17,841 nt of DNA from an uncultured Clostridia bacterium (GTDB taxonomy: Bacteria; Bacillota; Clostridia; Saccharofermentanales; DTU023). Location: assembly GCA_947254895.1 (NCBI GenBank), contig CAMYEY010000021.1, positions 1 to 17,841 on the forward strand, written 5' to 3'. Position numbers and translations under genes: made by a program. The notes under the pieces are model-generated. The model saw nothing but the letters and a program-made list of their open reading frames with translations. It ran no database searches and was not told the DNA's origin. This document shows positions 16,045 to 17,841 of the stretch, in pieces (the stretch's first letter is position 1; each line of letters begins with the position of its first letter).

Positions 16045-16392
16045 TTAAGCCGGCTGGAAGTTAGTGGATTTTTCAAGAAAGACTAAATTCCAAAGGATAT
16101 ACCTGAGTTCAGCATGCCTCTTTTCCAAACTCCCTTTTTGCCCCGGTGACATATGATCGCAATAAAAAACTCTGGTCCTTTCCTGTTCTTTAAGATCTTT
16201 TGCTGCCGTCTTGAGCTTCATCTGCATCGTAGCGAAACTTATGAAAGCGACAATAACGATAGTCAGGCAACCGTTACAGGCACTTGGTGAGTGTTCTCTT
16301 CTCTGACAAGTAAAGGGAGTGCAGGAAGGTTGTTGTTCATGACAAAGTCTGCCAAAGGAATACATTTTGTAGCTCGTACATTCTAAAGCCAT
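16045..16392 (-). pseudogene. Remnant of IS30-like transposase (frameshifted, internally deleted)
   Basis: Two blocks on the - strand resemble the IS30-type DDE transposases common in Firmicutes. The first, TCQRREHSPSACNGC (near 16267-16310), matches the cysteine motif CxxxxxxxPxxCNGC. Right after it the open frame goes out of phase: at about 16262-16266 a one-base shift restores DYRYCRFHKFRYDADEAQ, the usual continuation with spaced Cys, Lys, Tyr and Ala. The second block, VFYCDHMSPGQKGSLEK plus RHAELRYIL (16093-16170), matches the segment carrying the last catalytic acid (Glu) and the following His/Arg helix, which normally continues into PKG; here it degrades. The central region with the first two catalytic Asp residues, normally about 200 residues, is missing. 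It cannot encode an active enzyme. Clear terminal inverted repeats were not found. Confidence 0.68.
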
Positions 16393-16447
16393 CTTGCAGG
16401 CATAAGACCTTCGCCGATTTAGGATTTTTTTGGTTCAATTCGATGAC

Positions 16448-16476
16448 TTGCAAACTTTCAGATGGAGGGGTATGAT
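16448..16476 (+). promoter_or_regulatory. Candidate promoter of the FTR1 gene
   Basis: TTGCAA (16448-16453), exactly 17 bases, TATGAT (16471-16476). Transcription would begin near 16483, giving a 5' leader of about 205 bases. A GGAGGGG at 16464-16470 lies inside the spacer; if transcription began further upstream it could instead serve the short upstream ORF at 16481. Confidence 0.5.
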
Positions 16477-16480
16477 ACAC

Positions 16481-16516
16481 ATGGATTTTTGGTTAGTCAA
16501 CGCTAACGAGCCCTAA
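16481..16516 (+). CDS. Possible 11-codon upstream ORF in FTR1 leader
   Basis: ATG at 16481 encodes MDFWLVNANEP and stops at TAA 16514-16516. GGAGGGG ends 10 bases upstream. This reading requires a transcript starting before 16464; with the promoter at 16448-16476 the ATG would lie at or before the 5' end. The ORF covers the first hairpin of the leader and its stop falls in the second, so if translated it could affect leader folding. Chance occurrence is quite possible. Confidence 0.2.
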   Translation: MDFWLVNANEP

Positions 16517-16668
16517 TGGCTACGTACTCCTGCGAGCCGTCATCGGTTTCTCGTTGGAAGGCTAGCCGGTAACTCGGCTTTGAGCAAGATTCATTTGCAA
16601 AGGTCGATATGCCAAGTTGGTCGCTGCGTCCGGATTGCGATTCCCGGGCAAAGCTAGCGGCCGCTCGT
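16491..16668 (+). ncRNA. Hairpin-dense GC-rich 5' leader of FTR1 gene, candidate regulatory RNA
   Basis: Visible helices: GTTAGT/GCTAAC with CAAC loop (16492-16507); AGCC/GGCT (16509-16521); CGAG-CCG/CGG-CTCG with a TTT bulge (16533-16553); AGCCG/CGGCT (16564-16579); GCAA/TTGC (16584-16598); palindrome AGCGGCCGCT (16656-16665). ACGAGC (16506-16511) can pair with GCTCGT (16663-16668), closing the whole as a multibranched domain; this closing helix competes with the AGCC hairpin. GC content is visibly above that of flanking intergenic DNA. It ends 19 bases before the FTR1 start, near the GAGGTGA ribosome-binding site, and there is no terminator hairpin with a U run. I do not recognise the conserved cores of the TPP, FMN, cobalamin, M-box, yybP-ykoY, NiCo, T-box or c-di-GMP-I classes. 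Confidence 0.45.
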
Positions 16669-16687
16669 AAAGAAGAGGTGAGTGTCC

Positions 16688-17841
16688 ATGAAAAAGAAAC
16701 AAATTGCCAGAAAAGGTATTCTCTTACTAGCCGCAACCTTCGTATTATGTGTTGCAATCTTACTGCCCGGTGGGGTTGTTAATGCAGCCAAAAAACAATA
16801 TGATAACTGGCAGGCTGTCGCTAAGGATATGCATACCGTCTTTGAGGAGGCGGAAGCAGCTGTTGAAGCGGGTGACCACCAAGCTGCCCACGACCACATG
16901 AACAATGCCTATTTTGGTTATTACGAGACCCAAGGCTTTGAAAAAAATGTCATGTTTGCCATCTCAGCCGACCGGGTCAACCACATCGAAGCTATGTTCA
17001 GAGATATTAAGCACTCTCTGCTTGGCAATGTGGACAATGACAAAGAAACCATTATCCAAAACATTAGAACCTTAGATATGAAGGTTTACCGTGATGCCCT
17101 CGTCCTCGATGGCGTAGAAAGTTTAGATTCTCCGGATGAGGTAGGTCAAGTTGTTTTTAGCGGTGGGGAGGTCAAGGCGATAGACCAAGGTCACGTGCAT
17201 TTAACCTCTTTCATCACTTCTTTCGGTCTGCTGCTGAGGGAAGGTTTGGAAGCCATCCTGGTTTGTGTAGCCATTGTAGCCTACCTGGTCAAAACGGGAA
17301 ACCGGCACTTGGTTAAAGGTGTTTATTGGGGCATGGCTGCCGGCGTCTTAGGCTCTGTCGTCCTGGCGGTTCTCGTAAACTTTATTTTTGGCGGAGTTGG
17401 TCAAGAACTTTTGGAAGGCTGGACCATGTTCATCGCCGTTATCGTCTTGTTTTGGGTTAGCAACTGGATGCTTTCGAGGTCAGAGGCCCACGCTTGGGAG
17501 GCTTATATCCAGACTCAAGTACAAAAATCAATCGTCCGTCGCAGCATGTATGGCCTGATCGGTGCAGCTTTCTTAGCGGTTATCAGGGAAGGGGCCGAGT
17601 TAATCCTTTTCTACAAGGCCAGTCTGGGTGGTGGCATGACCGACACGGGTTATGCAATCTTAGGCTTTGTCGCTGCTCTGGTCTTATTGGTAGTTATTTA
17701 CTTGGTGCTCCGCTTTACCTCTGTCCGCCTGCCGCTCCGTCCCTTCTTTATAGTGACCAGCATTCTACTTTATATCCTTTGCATCAGCTTTATGGGTAAG
17801 GGTGTCAAGGAGCTCAGTGAGGCCGGCGTGATTTCCGGTTC
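16688..17841 (+). CDS. FTR1-family high-affinity iron permease (3' truncated by window)
   Basis: 384 complete codons are visible and the frame continues past the window. Residues 1-33 are a signal peptide (basic start, hydrophobic core, cleavage probably after VNA). Residues about 38-170 form a helical extracellular domain with many acidic residues and His (AGDHQAAHDHMNNAY, and GFEKNVMFAISADR), as in long bacterial FTR1 proteins. The membrane part begins near 175 and carries both iron-binding motifs: REGLE at 184-188 and REGAE at 300-304, each in a helix. The family imports iron, in fungi with a multicopper oxidase and in bacteria often with partners such as EfeO/EfeB or P19; any partner here would lie beyond the window. 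Start ATG at 16688 with GAGGTGA about 7 bases upstream. The upstream leader suggests post-transcriptional control. Not EfeU-short: that form lacks the N-terminal domain. Confidence 0.93.
   Translation, partial: MKKKQIARKGILLLAATFVLCVAILLPGGVVNAAKKQYDNWQAVAKDMHTVFEEAEAAVEAGDHQAAHDHMNNAYFGYYETQGFEKNVMFAISADRVNHIEAMFRDIKHSLLGNVDNDKETIIQNIRTLDMKVYRDALVLDGVESLDSPDEVGQVVFSGGEVKAIDQGHVHLTSFITSFGLLLREGLEAILVCVAIVAYLVKTGNRHLVKGVYWGMAAGVLGSVVLAVLVNFIFGGVGQELLEGWTMFIAVIVLFWVSNWMLSRSEAHAWEAYIQTQVQKSIVRRSMYGLIGAAFLAVIREGAELILFYKASLGGGMTDTGYAILGFVAALVLLVVIYLVLRFTSVRLPLRPFFIVTSILLYILCISFMGKGVKELSEAGVISG

Noticed and set aside
16448..16468. Possible left terminal inverted repeat of the transposase remnant, loosely resembling the complement of 16020-16040
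   Set aside because: Only about 13 of 20 positions can be aligned, with a gap; this is near what chance gives.
16643..16664. Clustered SmaI, NheI and NotI recognition sequences (CCCGGG, GCTAGC, GCGGCCGC), suggesting vector polylinker contamination
   Set aside because: The sites fall inside the proposed helices of the FTR1 leader and continue smoothly into a natural gene with its ribosome-binding site; no vector backbone is visible. Checking raw reads would settle it.
16491..16668. NiCo (czcD), M-box or other known metal riboswitch
   Set aside because: The conserved core elements of these classes that I know were not found in the leader; a covariance search is needed to be certain.
16503..16757. 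An 84-codon open frame on the - strand across the leader and start of the FTR1 gene
   Set aside because: It overlaps the start of the real gene, has low-complexity Ser/Ala/Arg content typical of GC-rich shadow frames, and matches nothing I know.

Overview
The window looks like chromosomal DNA of a low-to-moderate-GC member of the Bacillota, most likely a fermentative Clostridia relative. The support is the KMGKT form of the tyrosyl-tRNA synthetase signature, a tmcAL (ylbM) homologue, an ACGGS lipobox on the sugar-binding protein, strong GGAGG ribosome-binding sites, a DUF1934 gene beside pta-ackA, and a remnant of an IS30-like transposase of a type common in Firmicutes. Species cannot be named from the sequence alone.

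Layout. Bases 1-2554 (+) hold the end of one ABC exporter half-transporter and a complete second one, overlapping by 8 bases. Together they form a heterodimeric exporter with one degenerate and one consensus ATP site. A hairpin terminator at 2564-2596 separates them from a convergent (-) pair, tmcAL then tyrS (5118-2620): tRNA(Met) wobble acetylation and tyrosine charging. Divergent from tmcAL is a 438-residue membrane-anchored protein with faint GH8-like character (5194-6510). A galactose block follows on +: mglB (lipoprotein), a strong terminator/attenuator, then mglA, mglC and galK. galM lies convergently at 12898-11861. Next is a housekeeping acetate operon, pta-ackA-DUF1934 (13127-15830).

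Bases 15831-16687 carry no intact gene. They hold a long inverted repeat, a frameshifted and internally deleted IS30-like transposase remnant on the - strand, and a roughly 190-base GC-rich, hairpin-dense leader immediately before an FTR1-family iron permease gene that runs off the end of the window.

How it fits together. MglBAC imports galactose or methyl-galactosides, GalM interconverts the anomers and GalK phosphorylates alpha-galactose. galT, galE and a regulator are not in this window. Pta-AckA turns acetyl-CoA into acetate and ATP. The most interesting unexplained items are the structured leader of the FTR1 gene (candidate regulatory RNA, with a possible 11-codon upstream ORF), two 19-bp dyads of shared layout GYCAG-N9-CTGRC downstream of the mglB and galM promoters (possible operator of a common galactose regulator), and the GH8-like anchored protein.
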